NCBI GenBank assembly: GCA_937873665.1
Contig: CALMYW010000210.1
Coordinates: 1 to 46,187 of the forward strand
Reading direction: 5' to 3'
Origin: an uncultured Sphingorhabdus sp.
GTDB lineage: Bacteria; Pseudomonadota; Alphaproteobacteria; Sphingomonadales; Sphingomonadaceae
Length of the DNA stretch: 46,187 nucleotides
The notes beneath the pieces are model-generated. The model was given only the letters and a program-made list of their open reading frames with translations, did no database searches and was not told the origin of the DNA. Numbering within the stretch: position 1 is the stretch's first letter; every line of letters begins with the position of its first letter. Of this stretch, positions 26,652-35,405 are shown in pieces. The position numbers and the translations under genes are program-made.

Positions 26652-27332
26652 ATGACCTATTGGCGTTGGACAGCATTATTGGCGGGCGCCGTCATCGCAA
26701 TCATGCTTGGATTCGGATTTATCGACGGAATGAAGGCGTGCGGTGGTGGCGATCCCATTTTCGTGTTCGAGATGGTTCGCTCACCAGCGGATGTAGAGGC
26801 GTTGTTCCAGGAACATTGTCGTGCAGCGCATAGCGTTGCCCAGCACAAAGGGCTGTGGCTAGACATTGCGCTGTTCGTGTGGATCTACTCCGCATTCCTG
26901 ATTGTCGGTCTGCTCGCCCTGAAACAAGATATCGGCCCGAGTAGCAGGGCTATTGTACATATTGCCATGGCTTTGGCCGTTGCTGCTGCGCTCGCAGACC
27001 AGTTTGAAAATTTCATGCTTTTGCGCATTCTCGATAGCCTGCCTGGCCGCCAGACGGATATCGATTTGCTCTATTTTGCACCGAGGATCAAATTTGCATT
27101 GTTGGGACTTGTCACGGTGCTGGCAGGGTGGCTGCATTTGAAAATACCGGGATGGCGGAAACTGGCCGGCGCGGTGGCTATCGGTGGCGGCTTATGGTCG
27201 GCAGCGGGCGTGTTTATTCATCATGACTGGGTGCTGAAGGGCATGACACTGGGCTGGGGGGCGCTGGCGGTCGCAGCACTCGCGCTCTCGGTTGCGCGAC
27301 CAAACGCCACATTGGCTGTCGCAAACAAGTAA
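26652..27332 (+). CDS. Integral membrane protein, unknown family
   Basis: This is a 226-residue membrane protein with about six hydrophobic segments. It starts MTYWRWTALLAGAVIAIMLGFGF, then has a periplasmic-looking loop with two cysteines (KACGGGDP and QEHCRAAH), and further helices. The start ATG 26652 follows GGGGGAGGG; a longer frame to 26556 would include the palindrome and is rejected. It is the first gene of an operon, 9 bases before the DoxX-family gene. No function recognised. Confidence 0.75.
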   Translation: MTYWRWTALLAGAVIAIMLGFGFIDGMKACGGGDPIFVFEMVRSPADVEALFQEHCRAAHSVAQHKGLWLDIALFVWIYSAFLIVGLLALKQDIGPSSRAIVHIAMALAVAAALADQFENFMLLRILDSLPGRQTDIDLLYFAPRIKFALLGLVTVLAGWLHLKIPGWRKLAGAVAIGGGLWSAAGVFIHHDWVLKGMTLGWGALAVAALALSVARPNATLAVANK

Positions 27333-27341
27333 GGGAAGAAG

Positions 27342-27767
27342 ATGGCTGCAAGATCGCTCCTCGAACGATTTCCGTTTTTAAGCCTGCGCCAGACGATTAT
27401 TCTGGCGCGGGTTGCGTCTGCACTGTTCTTCATGGCGCATGCCGTTGCGCGCATTGTGCTTGGCACGATCCCCCAATTTGGAAAATTCATGGAAGCGGTC
27501 GGGTTTCCTGACGGTGTGGCCATTGTTTGGGTTATCACGGTCAGCGAAATCCTGTGCGGTCTTTTGCTAATTTTCGGTCGTTTCGTCCGCATCGCTGTTA
27601 TCCCACTGTTGTCGATTGCTTTTGGCGGGATTGTGTTGATCCATGCACATATTGGATGGTTCGTCGGCGAGCATGGAACCGGAGGCAGCGAGTATAGCGT
27701 TGCCCTGATCGTCCTGCTTCTTGTTGTCGCCGCGGCTGACAGAGATTCTTCGTCCAAAAGCAAATAA
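27342..27767 (+). CDS. DoxX-family small membrane protein
   Basis: This is a 141-residue protein with four hydrophobic segments and the DoxX-like opening ILARVASALFFMAHAVARI. FGKFMEAVGFPDGVAIVWVITVSEILCGLLLIFGRF also fits the family. Family members are quinone-linked or redox-associated membrane proteins of mostly unknown function. It lies tightly between neighbours: 9 bases after the upstream gene, and its stop overlaps the AGGAGG site of the next. Confidence 0.78.
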   Translation: MAARSLLERFPFLSLRQTIILARVASALFFMAHAVARIVLGTIPQFGKFMEAVGFPDGVAIVWVITVSEILCGLLLIFGRFVRIAVIPLLSIAFGGIVLIHAHIGWFVGEHGTGGSEYSVALIVLLLVVAAADRDSSSKSK

Positions 27768-27780
27768 GGAGGCCGCGCGC

Positions 27781-28305
27781 ATGCGATTTGCATCGATAGT
27801 AATGATCTTGATCGGTCTGCTCGAAACGAGTGTTCTGGCTGCATCGCCGACGCGCGTATGCGGCAAATATTCCACCGTCCTGTTATCCGAAGGTGAGGCG
27901 GCCGAGGTAAATGGCGCAGGCCAGTACAGTCTGTTCCTCCTCATCCGCGGACCACGCGGCAACTGGATATTCTTCGATTCGATGTCCGAGCCCGCCGACG
28001 CCGACAGTGCTGGAATGCTTGTCCTGACCAGACCGGACAAGACGGTATATCGGCGCAGTCATGAACCCCGCATCTACGCCATTCACCCATCGCAGCCTGA
28101 CCTTGCCGACGGCAAGATGGTGAAGACCGGAGTAATGGGGGTCGATGCCATGCTCCAACCGCTCGATAATCCTGCCATCGTTGGCGACAATTCCGATTTC
28201 GATGTCATCGAGAGAGTGTTGCCGGGCGTGACAGACCGGTGCGACCTGCGCTTTGTCGCCGGTCAGGGCCTGGTCAGCCCAGCTTCGCGGTCAGTCGCGC
28301 AGTAG
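27781..28305 (+). CDS. Exported hypothetical protein
   Basis: This is a 174-residue protein with a signal peptide (MRFASIVMILIGLLETSVLAAS). The start ATG 27781 follows AGGAGG at 27767-27772. The mature protein has two cysteines (RVCGKYST near the N-terminus and DRCDLRF near the end) that may pair. No family recognised. It is the third gene of the operon led by the palindrome at 26568. Confidence 0.72.
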   Translation: MRFASIVMILIGLLETSVLAASPTRVCGKYSTVLLSEGEAAEVNGAGQYSLFLLIRGPRGNWIFFDSMSEPADADSAGMLVLTRPDKTVYRRSHEPRIYAIHPSQPDLADGKMVKTGVMGVDAMLQPLDNPAIVGDNSDFDVIERVLPGVTDRCDLRFVAGQGLVSPASRSVAQ

Positions 28306-28385
28306 CAGCTGGGAGCCAATCTTGAATTTGAGTATGGTCAGGGTACCCGGCCTGATGGGAAGCGGTTTAGCGCTGTAAGCCGCAG

Positions 28386-28397
28386 TGCACCGGTGCG
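28386..28397. promoter_or_regulatory. Region-C palindrome, copy 4 (11/12)
   Basis: TGCACCGGTGCG lies 77 bases before the ATG at 28475, with only the last base off consensus. Confidence 0.65.
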
Positions 28398-28401
28398 CCG
28401 C

Positions 28402-28420
28402 GGCGACAGCCATTGTCGCC
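28402..28420. repeat. Perfect inverted repeat beside palindrome copy 4
   Basis: GGCGACA (28402-28408) and TGTCGCC (28414-28420) are separated by five bases, starting four bases after the palindrome. It could be a second operator. No T-run follows, so it is not a classical terminator. Confidence 0.4.
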
Positions 28421-28474
28421 AGGCGATGCTATGAAGTAGCATTGACCATATCATGACGTGTGGGGCGGGGCAGG

Positions 28475-29566
28475 ATGCAAGGCACAGACAAGGCAAAGCA
28501 ACTGTTGGCCGCCGGCGCGATAAGCACGATGCTTTTGCCGCAACCTGCATCAGCCACCCTGCCGCGCGCTGAACCGCCAAGTTATTCGGCCTATGGACCG
28601 TTCCAGCTGTGCACCGATCGCTTCGTGATCGATGTGGGCAAGGATGAGGCACTGCATATCGTCGGCGATATCACTCGCATCATTAACGACCGCGAATTGA
28701 TTGCCATCAAGTCCGGTAACTCGCCCGACTATCTGCCCGCCAGCCTACTGGACACGGTTTTCAACCGACCAGCGCCGGAGTGGCGCAATGCAGGTCCGGC
28801 AAAATTGTCGCCAAAGCGGTTTAAGGGAAAAACACCCGACGCCGGACAAACGGTCCGATACGCACCACAAGGTTTGCGCGACGAGGATGTGCGATACATT
28901 TTGGCACCGGACGAACAGTCAGAAGACGCCTTGATCATAGGCGCAGCCAGTTTCGATGGATCCGCCAACGACCGCCGTCTCCTTTCGCGCATCAAGCCTG
29001 CATCGGCAAAAAGCCCCGAATGCCTGCCGCTTTCCGCGCTCTTCAATCGCGACCTCGACGATAAGGATGCGAAACGGGCCTATGATCTGTCCAATTTTCT
29101 GGCTGATATTTATCCGTCCAGCCCAGAAACGGGGCCTTTGTTTCATTGCGTCTCCGGGATAGGATTTGCCCTGGAGGCTGGGGAAACGCTGCTTAGACCC
29201 TGGCGGCCTTTGGGGGACGCGGGCGATTTCCATATCGGCACTGGAGGTTCGCGCATAACAATCGAACGTCGTTTTTATCAGAACGAGATGCTTCGCCCTG
29301 GCGACCCTTCAAATTTCGACGAACATCCAATGAGCCTGCTGCGGAAGACCGAGGTCATCTACTATCCCAGCCGGGGCATTGGCCCGCCATATGCCGAACC
29401 TGGCGAACGGGAAGCAGGCAGCTGGGAAGTGAAACTTATCGAAAGCCATCATTATGGCGTGACGTTCAGATTCCCTGCCTCGCAACACACAGCCGCCGGT
29501 TTTCGATTCCTCGAGCGACTGCAGTTTGTAAAAGACGATGATCCTCGATGCCAGAAATCACCTTGA
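28475..29566 (+). CDS. Exported hypothetical protein
   Basis: This is a 363-residue protein with an N-terminal export segment (LLAAGAISTMLLPQPASA). The mature part opens AYGPFQLCTDRFVIDV. It has cysteines in SPECLPL, LFHCVSGIG and DPRCQKS, so disulfides are possible. Two similarly sized halves may exist but no internal repeat is clear. I chose ATG 28475; GTG 28460 is possible. No family recognised. Palindrome copy 4 precedes it. Confidence 0.72.
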   Translation: MQGTDKAKQLLAAGAISTMLLPQPASATLPRAEPPSYSAYGPFQLCTDRFVIDVGKDEALHIVGDITRIINDRELIAIKSGNSPDYLPASLLDTVFNRPAPEWRNAGPAKLSPKRFKGKTPDAGQTVRYAPQGLRDEDVRYILAPDEQSEDALIIGAASFDGSANDRRLLSRIKPASAKSPECLPLSALFNRDLDDKDAKRAYDLSNFLADIYPSSPETGPLFHCVSGIGFALEAGETLLRPWRPLGDAGDFHIGTGGSRITIERRFYQNEMLRPGDPSNFDEHPMSLLRKTEVIYYPSRGIGPPYAEPGEREAGSWEVKLIESHHYGVTFRFPASQHTAAGFRFLERLQFVKDDDPRCQKSP

Positions 29567-29696
29567 ACTTCACAAAACCGATCCGAACCTGGTTGCAGCA
29601 AAGCTGTTCAAAAGATGCGGCATACTCGCCTTATCCATCAACGGCGGGACTGGCCATTGTAGCGTAAAACTGTCCCTTTCAACCTGCCCGTAAAGT

Positions 29697-30395
29697 TCAT
29701 TTTGCCGCGTAACTTCGATGATGGCGGGTGTCGGTCGAAAGTTGCCAGCATCCATTTGCAGTCTCAAAAAACAGACTGCCGTCTGTGCCGGACTCCCCTT
29801 TCCTATATGGTTGTCCGTCTAGCGTGAAGGCCGTGCCAAGGTCGTCACCCCCGTCGGATTTCCCGTCATAGATGACGCGTGTCCATTCAACGACAAAGGC
29901 TTCATTCTGGCCTTGGTTCAGCTCGATCACCACATGCTCGTCATCTCCCGCGCGAACCGGTCGGGTGGATTTTCGATAGTAGTCGACCATCATCATCGGG
30001 AAATCTGCATAATCCGCTGCCTTGATCTCTTCCCAGCGATTGACCGTGAAATCCGGACGCAGAAGAACATATTCAATTGCAGGAGCAGTATATTTCTTCT
30101 GCACAGCCTTGGATTGGATAAAGGCGTCGAAAAAGGCGTTCGGGTCGCCCCTTTTGCACGCTGCATCGGCCGTTTGCAGCGAAAGTCGATCAGATTCGGT
30201 TATCGCGGTATCAGCGTTTTCTTGCGCGTGCACCCTCGGTACAATTGCTGCACTTGCAGCGGGCTTATCCCGCAAATCATCTATTACGCCATTGTCACTT
30301 GCTGCTTCACCACTGCACCCCAAGGCCAAGAGCGAAAGTGCCCCAAGCGGTGCCAGCTTGTTCCAGGCCGATTTCGCATGCAACCTCCGCGCCAA
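29697..30395 (-). CDS. Predicted lipoprotein, unknown function
   Basis: This is a 232-residue protein starting with TTG at 30395, seven bases after GAGGAG. The signal peptide ends in the lipobox LALGC with the cysteine near residue 27, so it should be lipid-anchored. The mature part contains CKRGDPNAFFDAFIQSKAV, FVVEWTRVIYDG and a closing LFFETANGCWQL. The last two resemble FHIEWKED and LSFAWSNGCWKL of the protein at 34358-35206, so the two are probably distant paralogues. It is divergent from the response regulator gene. Confidence 0.7.
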   Translation of the reverse strand: MARRLHAKSAWNKLAPLGALSLLALGCSGEAASDNGVIDDLRDKPAASAAIVPRVHAQENADTAITESDRLSLQTADAACKRGDPNAFFDAFIQSKAVQKKYTAPAIEYVLLRPDFTVNRWEEIKAADYADFPMMMVDYYRKSTRPVRAGDDEHVVIELNQGQNEAFVVEWTRVIYDGKSDGGDDLGTAFTLDGQPYRKGESGTDGSLFFETANGCWQLSTDTRHHRSYAAK

Positions 30396-30479
30396 TGGAA
30401 AACTCCTCGCAATTATTTGGTATCTGTTTGTCTTCCGTTCAGGTTAGAGGGTGAACTGTAACTAACGAAATATGTTTTT

Positions 30480-30491
30480 AATACTGGTGCA
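30480..30491. promoter_or_regulatory. Degenerate region-C palindrome (9/12)
   Basis: AATACTGGTGCA keeps the right half of the consensus. It lies between the divergent lipoprotein (30395) and response regulator (30568) genes. Weak on its own; supported only by the position pattern of the other copies. Confidence 0.3.
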
Positions 30492-30526
30492 TCGGTTGGT
30501 TCCTGAACCGCGCCCTGCATCGGTTG
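30488..30526 (+). repeat. Direct repeat TGCATCGGTTG upstream of response regulator
   Basis: TGCATCGGTTG occurs at 30488-30498 and 30516-30526, a 28-base period. The unit resembles the left half and core of the region-C palindrome (TGCACCGGT), so it may be a tandem half-site array for autoregulation of the gene at 30568. Confidence 0.4.
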
Positions 30527-30567
30527 CTTGCATTATTGGTATTTTTCATGCTCTTATGTGAATTGAA

Positions 30568-31245
30568 ATGTCTGAACTCATCATTATAGCCGACGATCAT
30601 CCGGTATTCCGCGACGGGATGTGCCGATTGATTTCTGCGGCTCTACCCGATGCGCGATTGCTCGAAGCGGGGACTATGGACGAAGTGATGGCTCTCGCCG
30701 AGTCGGGAGACGAACCGGATCTGTTTTTGCTCGACCTTTTGTTTCCAGGTATGGAACCACGAGAAACGCTTCCCCGGCTTCGGCAGCGTTTTCCAAAATC
30801 ATCGATCGCTATTGTATCGATGCTCGACGACGACCGTACAATTAACCGGATTATGGATGAAGGTGCGGACGCATTTATCGTCAAATCGATCCCGGCAGGT
30901 GAAATGGTCGACGCCGTAATGGCGGTGCGGGCCGGGCAATATGTAGTCGCAAAGCCCAGCATTGTTTCTCTGACCGATGCCGTCCCGACGTCAGCAAATG
31001 TAATGTGCCTGACGCAGCGCCAACTGGAGATATTGAGGCTGATCAGCGTCGGCGAATCGAACAAGCAGATTGCCCGTAAACTGGGCCTTTCTCCATTTAC
31101 GGTGCGCAATCACATCTCGCTGCTTTTGCGAACGCTTCACGTTCATTCCCGTTCCGAACTGGCGTTAAAGGCCGAAAGCCTGGGTTGCCTGCAACAAAGT
31201 GCAGGGGCGATCAGCCTGAATGGAGTCTCGCACGCACGGAACTGA
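30568..31245 (+). CDS. NarL/FixJ-type response regulator (LuxR HTH)
   Basis: This is a 225-residue two-component regulator. The receiver domain (1-120) has acidic residues D9-D10, phospho-acceptor D56 in LFLLDLLFPGM, and K106 in FIVKSIPA. The output domain has the LuxR helix-turn-helix (about 148-203): LTQRQLEILRLISVGESNKQIARKLGLSPFTVRNHI. The last 35 bases overlap the 3' end of the convergent hybrid kinase gene, its likely partner. It is the only dedicated DNA-binding regulator in region C, and so the best candidate for binding the region-C palindrome (inference). Confidence 0.93.
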   Translation: MSELIIIADDHPVFRDGMCRLISAALPDARLLEAGTMDEVMALAESGDEPDLFLLDLLFPGMEPRETLPRLRQRFPKSSIAIVSMLDDDRTINRIMDEGADAFIVKSIPAGEMVDAVMAVRAGQYVVAKPSIVSLTDAVPTSANVMCLTQRQLEILRLISVGESNKQIARKLGLSPFTVRNHISLLLRTLHVHSRSELALKAESLGCLQQSAGAISLNGVSHARN

Positions 31246-32884
31246 TCGTCGACCGCAGTTCAGCGGGGCGTAAAGGCTTTTTAAGAACGAGAACGTTCGG
31301 ATCACCGATTTCTGCGGTAATTCGGTTGTCATCATGCGCGGTGATAATGATGGCCGGCACATCGACACCCAGCAACTTGCGGACGGATTTTATGCAATCT
31401 TCCCCTGTTTGGCCGCCACCAAGATCAAAGTCGGTGACAATCATGTCGCAGCCTTCAATAGTTGCGGGAATGGAGGTGGTGGCAACCACATGACATCCCC
31501 ATGACGACAGCAGCCCGGCGGTCGCTTCAAGTATATCGGTGTCATCTTCAACCAGAAGGACGGACCAATCTCGCAGCGGTGATCGGTCATTTCCGGATGG
31601 CGCCAGGGTGACCGTCACTTTTGCATCCTGGACAATCGGCAAGCCCGATACAGTAAAGCGGGAGCCCCTGCCAATTCGGGAGGCCACATCTACCTTCAAG
31701 CCCAGAATTGCAGCCATTCTGGCCACAATTGAAAGTCCCAAGCCTACACCCTGCCGGTCTCGGTCGCCACGCTGCCTGATCTGGAAAAACTCGTCAAAAA
31801 TCAGGGAGAAATACTCTTCCTCTATGCCGTTTCCCTGATCCCAGACCTCTACAGCGATTGATGAACCCCGGCGCCGACAGCCGAGGATCACGCCGCGACC
31901 CGTAGAAAATTTCAGCGCGTTGGAAACCAGATTCTGGATCATCGTCAACAGCAGAACGCGGTCGGTCAGCACGACATAGCGGGTATCGACCATGCGCAAT
32001 TCGCTGTTATCCCATTCGGCGAGCTGCACATTTTGCAGCACGATTTCCTGGAACAACTCACCGAGCGATACCGGTTCGAGCTTTGGTGCCACTGTTCCGC
32101 TGTCGAGAGTGGAAAGATCGAGCAGCGACCGAAACAGGCGGGCCAGCGATTGCAGCGCGCGGTCTATCCGTTCGACGATTTGGCGTTGCCGGTTGTTCAA
32201 GCCGGTATTCTGCAGGCTGTTTGTGAACAAGTTGATCGCATGCAGCGGCTGCCTCAGGTCATGGCTCGCCTGTGCGAGAAAGCGCGATTTTGCGAGATTG
32301 GCTTCGTCCGCCTCACGCCGCGCTTGCTCTATGCGTCCCAGCAGCGCAGACGCATAATGTGGAATCACGACCGCGGAGAGCAGCAGCATCACCATCATAT
32401 ATGGCGCATTCTGACCCTGCGGAATGCTGAAGCCCACTATCAAAACGGTACAGACAGCAAAACCAGTTGCGATCCGCAAATAGGTTTTCCCGAAACGCAG
32501 GCCATTCCCCAGCGTGACCCACAAGATTATGGTATGTAAAGGCATCATCACCATAGGTTCGACAACAATGCTGCAGCCCAGCGAAACATAGTCGAGAACC
32601 ATCGAGAGCAATCGCCGGACCGGATAATGCCCCGGCATATGGCGCGCCCACAGGAAAATGGCGAACGCCGCTGGAGCATATAGAATATGATAAACAAGGA
32701 TTGTTATCGCCCATGGCGCGATGAATTCGTCCTCGGCCAGCAATACGCCCAATATTGCGGTATAGACAGCGATGATCGACAGAGCCGCAAGCCGAACCTT
32801 GGTTTGTCCTGCTTCAGCCAGTTCTTCGTCGAGATGCTTTTGAGGTTGTCGACAAAAAAGTCGAGCGCCCAAATTCCATATCAT
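31211..32884 (-). CDS. Hybrid sensor histidine kinase with RpfC-like membrane domain
   Basis: This is a 557-residue inner-membrane kinase. Residues about 30-185 hold five to six hydrophobic segments with the motif WVTLGNGLRFG at 122-132, similar to the membrane sensor of RpfC-type kinases. HisKA has H208 in ASHDLRQPLH. HATPase_c has QNLVSNALKF (N322), DQGNG and GVGLGLSIV. A C-terminal receiver domain (about 441-550) has D485 in IVTDFDLG and K536 in LKKPLRP. The kinase could autophosphorylate and pass phosphate through its own receiver or to the convergent regulator at 30568. Two paralogues follow at 40394 and 42285. Confidence 0.92.
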   Translation of the reverse strand: MIWNLGARLFCRQPQKHLDEELAEAGQTKVRLAALSIIAVYTAILGVLLAEDEFIAPWAITILVYHILYAPAAFAIFLWARHMPGHYPVRRLLSMVLDYVSLGCSIVVEPMVMMPLHTIILWVTLGNGLRFGKTYLRIATGFAVCTVLIVGFSIPQGQNAPYMMVMLLLSAVVIPHYASALLGRIEQARREADEANLAKSRFLAQASHDLRQPLHAINLFTNSLQNTGLNNRQRQIVERIDRALQSLARLFRSLLDLSTLDSGTVAPKLEPVSLGELFQEIVLQNVQLAEWDNSELRMVDTRYVVLTDRVLLLTMIQNLVSNALKFSTGRGVILGCRRRGSSIAVEVWDQGNGIEEEYFSLIFDEFFQIRQRGDRDRQGVGLGLSIVARMAAILGLKVDVASRIGRGSRFTVSGLPIVQDAKVTVTLAPSGNDRSPLRDWSVLLVEDDTDILEATAGLLSSWGCHVVATTSIPATIEGCDMIVTDFDLGGGQTGEDCIKSVRKLLGVDVPAIIITAHDDNRITAEIGDPNVLVLKKPLRPAELRSTISSVRARLHSG

Positions 32885-32928
32885 TCATGCCTACTATCTA
32901 CAGAAGCCGGGCGAACAATGATCATGAA

Positions 32929-32940
32929 TACACCGGAATA
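32929..32940. promoter_or_regulatory. Degenerate region-C palindrome (9/12)
   Basis: TACACCGGAATA lies 45 bases upstream of the hybrid kinase start (32884) and just beyond the stop of the next minus-strand gene. Left half and core are good, right half poor. Confidence 0.35.
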
Positions 32941-32945
32941 ATATT

Positions 32946-33446
32946 TTAAACCATGGGAAGCGAAGAAACGCTGAGGGTTTCCAGTTTGCCTTTATGAAAA
33001 AATATACGGAGATTGTAGATATTTTTACGGCAGTTGATGTCAGTCGACTGATAATAGGTACCTTCTGCATCCTGATCATCCGCCCATCTTTCGAAAGCTA
33101 GTCCAGTTGCTCTTCGAACCTTTGCCATCGCGATATTGTCGCTATCACCCCGCTTCAGCCCGAATGGACCAACGAATGCGGCATGATTTCCGAATTCAAT
33201 CCATTTACTGACCACTATTCCATCATCGACGAGATATTTGATCGGCAACTTGTCTGCCGACAATGTGAAACTGCACTGACGCAATGGATTGCGTTGGTTG
33301 CACTCTATTGCCTTATATCGCGTCGGCATTTTGCCGAGACTGGCGCAAATCGCAAGTGAACCAAAATCAGGTTTCGACTGGGCGTTGGCGGCTATTGGAA
33401 TGCTGGCCAGCAGCGCAAGACTGACGGCCTTTGTGGAGATCATCAT
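32946..33446 (-). CDS. Exported hypothetical protein
   Basis: This is a 166-residue protein with a clean signal peptide (MMISTKAVSLALLASIPIAANAQ). The mature part has four cysteines (AICASLG, IECNQRN, RQCSFTL, DINCRKN), consistent with two disulfides in the periplasm. It is the third of three consecutive minus-strand exported-protein genes, 52 bases after the stop of the upstream one. No family recognised. Confidence 0.72.
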   Translation of the reverse strand: MMISTKAVSLALLASIPIAANAQSKPDFGSLAICASLGKMPTRYKAIECNQRNPLRQCSFTLSADKLPIKYLVDDGIVVSKWIEFGNHAAFVGPFGLKRGDSDNIAMAKVRRATGLAFERWADDQDAEGTYYQSTDINCRKNIYNLRIFFHKGKLETLSVSSLPMV

Positions 33447-33498
33447 ATTACGGCCTTTCCACGATTGTCAAAAGCACAGAGTTGCAACGCGCCGATGG

Positions 33499-34329
33499 TC
33501 AGCATGTCGGCACCGAATCGTCATTTTCTTCCAACGCATATTTGCCATCGGGCCTTCGGACATAGCGATGCGTGAAAGAGCGCGTGCCCTCATAACCGAC
33601 CTCGAAACGCACATTTTTGACAGGATTTTGCAGCCTGCCTTCAATTCCGGTTACTGGCTGGTTACCGCCTTTTGCGCCGCTGTCATTATATTGCGACGGG
33701 AATTCAGCAATTTGGCGTGGGCCTTCGGAACCGAGTTCGATCAGCGCCATATTTGCGCAGGAATAGCCTTGCCAGACTCCCCCGGCCGTCGAAACGACAA
33801 CCGGATGATCGGACACATCGTTCCGCACTTCCCATTCGGGGGGATTTCCCATGATCGAACCGCTGACAAAATCGGGCCACCGCCCCTTAACCGCAAATTT
33901 GCCCTCGCTCTCGGCAAGATAAAATATACCGAGCGCCCCCAGATTGACCGGATAGGCCTCCAGATGATTGGCCGGCGCGAGCAGGATCCACCGTCCCCCA
34001 CCCATCTGCAGCAACTTTCCGCCCGAATAGCTGTAGTCGCCGCTTTTGACATCTTCGGTCCGGCTTGTGTCGAACAGGGCGACATAGGCGCGGGTCAGTT
34101 GCTCGCTCGGGTCGAGTTCGGACAACGGGCGCACCAGCGGCGGCGTTTCGGACCTTGAATCCGTCCGCGATGCGGTCTGCATTTTATGCCCGGATACGCT
34201 ATTGCTCGCATCATCCTGACTGATTGCAAGGGCGCCAAGGGCACTACCCGCTGCAATAATCAGTACAACCACAACCCCCAGTTTCCTGTCCCTTGTTTTT
34301 CCAGCCTTCGGATTGTGCAATGGCTTCAT
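33499..34329 (-). CDS. Membrane-anchored hypothetical protein
   Basis: This is a 276-residue protein. The start ATG 34329 is chosen because it gives a typical anchor: a basic N-terminus (KAGKTRDRK) then LGVVVVLIIAAGSALGALA. A longer frame to 34554 would overlap the upstream gene. The remainder is soluble, probably periplasmic, with a segment GGRWILLAPANHLEAYPVNLG and a closing cysteine (DDSVPTC). It sits 28 bases after the gene at 34358. No family recognised. Confidence 0.68.
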   Translation of the reverse strand: MKPLHNPKAGKTRDRKLGVVVVLIIAAGSALGALAISQDDASNSVSGHKMQTASRTDSRSETPPLVRPLSELDPSEQLTRAYVALFDTSRTEDVKSGDYSYSGGKLLQMGGGRWILLAPANHLEAYPVNLGALGIFYLAESEGKFAVKGRWPDFVSGSIMGNPPEWEVRNDVSDHPVVVSTAGGVWQGYSCANMALIELGSEGPRQIAEFPSQYNDSGAKGGNQPVTGIEGRLQNPVKNVRFEVGYEGTRSFTHRYVRRPDGKYALEENDDSVPTC

Positions 34330-34357
34330 ATCGAACTCCAATCTTGTCGATCCATCG

Positions 34358-35206
34358 TCACGGCCACTCGCTCCAGCGGATTTCGTCAGACACCAGTTTC
34401 CAGCAGCCATTTGACCAAGCGAACGAAAGGCGCCCGCGAATGCCGGCGGTATAGCGGTAATCAGATCCATCATTATTGATCCGATTCTCCACGACGTTCG
34501 GATCTTCTTTCCATTCGATGTGAAAGCCGCGGTCAGCATCGGAAACAGGCTCAAAAATTATCGGCACACTCCGCTCCGTACCATATTCATAATAGACGGC
34601 ATGCGGTGCGAATTTTATCGGCGGCAACCGGTAATAGCGGCGCGGCCATCGCTTGGGCAGCGCGTCTCCGCGAATGATGGAAATTTGCTTCGAAAGCGCA
34701 AAATAGCGCGTGGCCGGTGACGAGAAGAAGGCTTCGATAAAACCGTCCCTGTCGCGTATCGCGCAAAAATCATTCAGACGCTTGCGCTCCACCGTTCCCG
34801 CTCGCTTTACGACGGCAGATGTGGGGCAACGTCTCAATAAACTGGTCTTGCCACCGCCATCCCGGCGCAGCCTCAACCAAAGCTCGTCGTGGGAAATATC
34901 GAGGTGCAGACGATCGCTCCGACCGCCTTCTGCGCCTTTCGGCGTCGCGAGAATGATGGCGGGATAATCGCTATAAGCCCAAACCGAACGGATCGGTGCG
35001 CCATTGAAACGCATGGTTTCGATTACGACGGAGTGGCCTGGAGGCACCGGCTTTCCACAGGCCGATAGCTTTTCGGCCCATTCGCCAAGATACACTTCCG
35101 GAATATAGCTATGTTCCGTCTCGAAGGGCGCCCCCCGCAGCGCCGGATCATCAAACTGGGGCGCTGCCATGACCGAAAGGAGGGCGAGGGAGAGGATTGT
35201 GGCCAC
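34358..35206 (-). CDS. Exported hypothetical protein
   Basis: This is a 282-residue protein starting with GTG at 35206, the only start that includes the signal peptide (MATILSLALLSVMAAPQ). The first half contains a YLGEWAEKLSACGKPVPPG stretch and a LRRCPTSAV segment. The second half, from LNDFCAIRDRDGFIEAFFSSPATRYF to LSFAWSNGCWKLVSD, resembles the lipoprotein at 29697-30395. A palindrome copy lies 47 bases upstream. First gene of a probable three-gene run to 32946. Confidence 0.7.
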   Translation of the reverse strand: MATILSLALLSVMAAPQFDDPALRGAPFETEHSYIPEVYLGEWAEKLSACGKPVPPGHSVVIETMRFNGAPIRSVWAYSDYPAIILATPKGAEGGRSDRLHLDISHDELWLRLRRDGGGKTSLLRRCPTSAVVKRAGTVERKRLNDFCAIRDRDGFIEAFFSSPATRYFALSKQISIIRGDALPKRWPRRYYRLPPIKFAPHAVYYEYGTERSVPIIFEPVSDADRGFHIEWKEDPNVVENRINNDGSDYRYTAGIRGRLSFAWSNGCWKLVSDEIRWSEWP

Positions 35207-35252
35207 TGCAGTCTGTTATGCCTGTCTGGCTTGCCGTTGAGAAAAGCAAATT

Positions 35253-35264
35253 CGCACTGGTACA
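35253..35264. promoter_or_regulatory. Region-C palindrome, copy 5 (10/12)
   Basis: CGCACTGGTACA lies 47 bases upstream of the minus-strand gene starting at 35206. It is paired with copy 6, which faces the plus-strand gene in the same intergenic region. Confidence 0.5.
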
Positions 35265-35320
35265 TTTTCGGCATTGGCTAAAAGCAGGCCGGGTCTGTTT
35301 GCTGGCGCAATTAGCGGCGC

Positions 35321-35332
35321 TGCACCGGTATC
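35321..35332. promoter_or_regulatory. Region-C palindrome, copy 6 (10/12)
   Basis: TGCACCGGTATC lies 74 bases before the GTG at 35406. Left half and core are perfect. Confidence 0.5.
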
Positions 35333-35405
35333 CCGAAATTGTAGATCGTCGAGTTGGTTCCGCCTACGCACTCGATGGTCATCATATGGATAGGTTGTTT
35401 TATTT

